A model generated the notes under the pieces. The model was not told the origin of the DNA. It saw only the letters and a list, made by a program, of their open reading frames with translations, and made no database searches. A program made the position numbers and the translations under genes. From Bryobacterales bacterium (GTDB taxonomy: Bacteria > Acidobacteriota > Terriglobia > Bryobacterales > Bryobacteraceae), in contig PLOR01000026.1 of NCBI GenBank assembly GCA_003142185.1, forward strand, positions 1 through 64,000: 64,000 nucleotides of DNA, in the 5' to 3' direction. This document shows positions 62,901 to 64,000 of the stretch, piece after piece. The first letter of the stretch is position 1; every line of letters begins with the position of its first letter.

Positions 62901-64000
62901 TCATCTGTCCACCTCGCCCAACACGATATCCAAAGTGCCGATGACGGCTACCACGTCCGCTATCAGCGCGCCGCGCACCATCTTGTCCAGTGCTTGCAAG
63001 TTGATGTAGGAAGGCGGCCGCACGCGAACCCGGTAGGGCTGCGTGGAGCCGTCACTCACCACGTAATACCCCAGTTCGCCCTTGGGCGCTTCGATCGATA
63101 CATACGCTTCGCCCACCGGCGGCTTGATCACCTTGCCCACTTTCCCCATGATCGGCCCGGCCGGGATTCCTTCCACCGCCTGCTCCATGATGCGCACCGA
63201 TTGCCGCATTTCCTGCATGCGCACGATGTACCGGTCGTAGGTGTCGCCGTTTTCCCGCGTGGGAATCTCGAAATCGTATTGCTCGTAGCCCGAGTACGGC
63301 TGCGCTTTGCGCAAATCCCATTTCACGCCCGCCGCGCGCAGCACCGGCCCGGTGACGCCGTATTCCTTGCAATCGTCGCCGTTGAGGATGCCGACGCCCT
63401 TCAGCCGTCCCGCCCAGATGCGGTTGTTGGTGAGCAGCTCTTCGTACTCGTCCACTTTCGGCGGGAACATCTCGCAGAATTCCTTGACGTCCCGCTCGAA
63501 GCCTTCGTAAGTTTCGTATTGCAAACCGCCGATGCGGAAGGCATGGGTGGTGAGCCGCGCGCCGCAATACTGCTCGAAAATCTTCAGCGCCTCTTCCCGC
63601 TCGCGGAAGCAGTAAAACACCGGCGTGATGGCGCCGATATCGAGCGCGTGGGTGCCCAGCCACAGCAGGTGGCTGGCGATCCGGTTCAGTTCGGTGAGGA
63701 TCACCCGCACGACCTGCGCGCGCGGCGGCGCTTGCACGTTCAGCAGCTTTTCCACCGCCAGGCAATAGCCCAGGCCGTTGGAGACGGCCGCCACGTAATC
63801 CATGCGGTCGACGTAGGGGTTGAACTGCGTGTAGGTGCGATTTTCGGCGATCTTTTCCACCCCGCGGTGCAGGTAGCCGATGACGCAATCCGTGCCGAGA
63901 ATCTTCTCGCCATCCAGCTTGAGGATCACCCTCAGCACGCCGTGCGTGGATGGGTGCTGCGGCCCCATGTTGAGGATTAGTTCGGTCGAATCCAGGAAGG
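62901..64000 (-). CDS. nuoD: NADH-quinone oxidoreductase subunit D (5' end beyond the window)
   Basis: About 366 residues are visible; the frame is open to the window edge and its first codons read [20 protein letters not shown], so the true start is outside. It is the 49-kDa-like quinone-pocket subunit. [21 protein letters not shown] and [16 protein letters not shown] are diagnostic, with [19 protein letters not shown] and [11 protein letters not shown]. It is the first nuo gene in view, and the next gene downstream is nuoI rather than nuoE. Confidence 0.97.
   Translation of the reverse strand, partial: FLDSTELILNMGPQHPSTHGVLRVILKLDGEKILGTDCVIGYLHRGVEKIAENRTYTQFNPYVDRMDYVAAVSNGLGYCLAVEKLLNVQAPPRAQVVRVILTELNRIASHLLWLGTHALDIGAITPVFYCFREREEALKIFEQYCGARLTTHAFRIGGLQYETYEGFERDVKEFCEMFPPKVDEYEELLTNNRIWAGRLKGVGILNGDDCKEYGVTGPVLRAAGVKWDLRKAQPYSGYEQYDFEIPTRENGDTYDRYIVRMQEMRQSVRIMEQAVEGIPAGPIMGKVGKVIKPPVGEAYVSIEAPKGELGYYVVSDGSTQPYRVRVRPPSYINLQALDKMVRGALIADVVAVIGTLDIVLGEVDR

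Noticed and set aside
1-64000. CRISPR array
   Set aside because: I looked for regularly spaced identical repeats with unique spacers; only the coding 39-bp repeat and palindromes were found.

Overview
The window is a G+C-rich bacterial chromosome segment, most likely from Acidobacteriota and probably close to the Solibacter/Bryobacter group. I base this on family resemblance, not on a database search. A secreted beta-helix protein (45691-48258) ends in a domain like the Solibacter-type C-terminal family. A VWFA protein (53327-54319) has the layout of the acidobacterial VWFA-related family. There are small exported proteins of acidobacterial type, and palindromic repeats such as ggggctaaagcccc and cacggctgaagccgtg recur between genes.

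Layout. 1-4004 is the right end of an integrated mobile element: the C-terminus of a VapE-like replication protein, a cluster of GTCAC/GTGAC repeats, six small unrecognised genes, a terminator, and a 45-nt 3' fragment of a tRNA-Thr(UGU) gene that looks like the attachment site. 4091-9388 holds a small exported protein, a class A penicillin-binding protein, DUF3309-like and CsbD-like stress proteins, and two secreted acidobacterial proteins, one with a Q/P/A tandem repeat. 9988-14770 holds gmd-fcl (GDP-L-fucose), a DUF218 protein, a SpoU-type RNA methyltransferase and rarA. 15131-17064 is an inserted ImmA/IrrE-like metallopeptidase plus PIN-domain pair. 17096-24445 holds murJ, tpx, a YyaL-like protein, a MerR-TPR regulator and trmFO. 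24466-29410 is a run of five glycosyltransferases. 29420-31041 holds a DUF4160/DUF2442 pair, a Uma2 remnant and a HigBA-like pair. 31145-37572 holds ppdK, glyS, glyQ and recO on the minus strand. 38011-43499 holds ppk1, divergent from an anion-type ABC transporter with a duplicated permease. 43806-45418 is a plastic patch with an orphan IS630-like DNA-binding protein and a VapBC pair flanked by direct repeats. 45691-54813 holds the large secreted protein, fabG, a UxaA-family dehydratase, a LolA-like exported protein, a small c-type heme protein, an AlkA-like glycosylase, a VWFA protein and a hotdog thioesterase. 54942-64000 is a complex I operon read on the minus strand in the order nuoD-I-J-K-L-M-N-H.

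Functional themes. Cell envelope and surface polysaccharide genes (penicillin-binding protein, MurJ, GDP-fucose synthesis, glycosyltransferases) are interleaved with housekeeping genes (tRNA charging and modification, recombination, respiration). The gaps carry four two-gene toxin-antitoxin or defence-like modules and at least four families of palindromic repeats, some of which supply the stop codons of neighbouring genes. The best candidates for something undescribed are the ImmA-PIN pair, the element end at 1-4004 with its iteron-like array, and the VapBC cassette between tRNA-3'-end-like direct repeats. All functions are assigned by reading motifs by eye.
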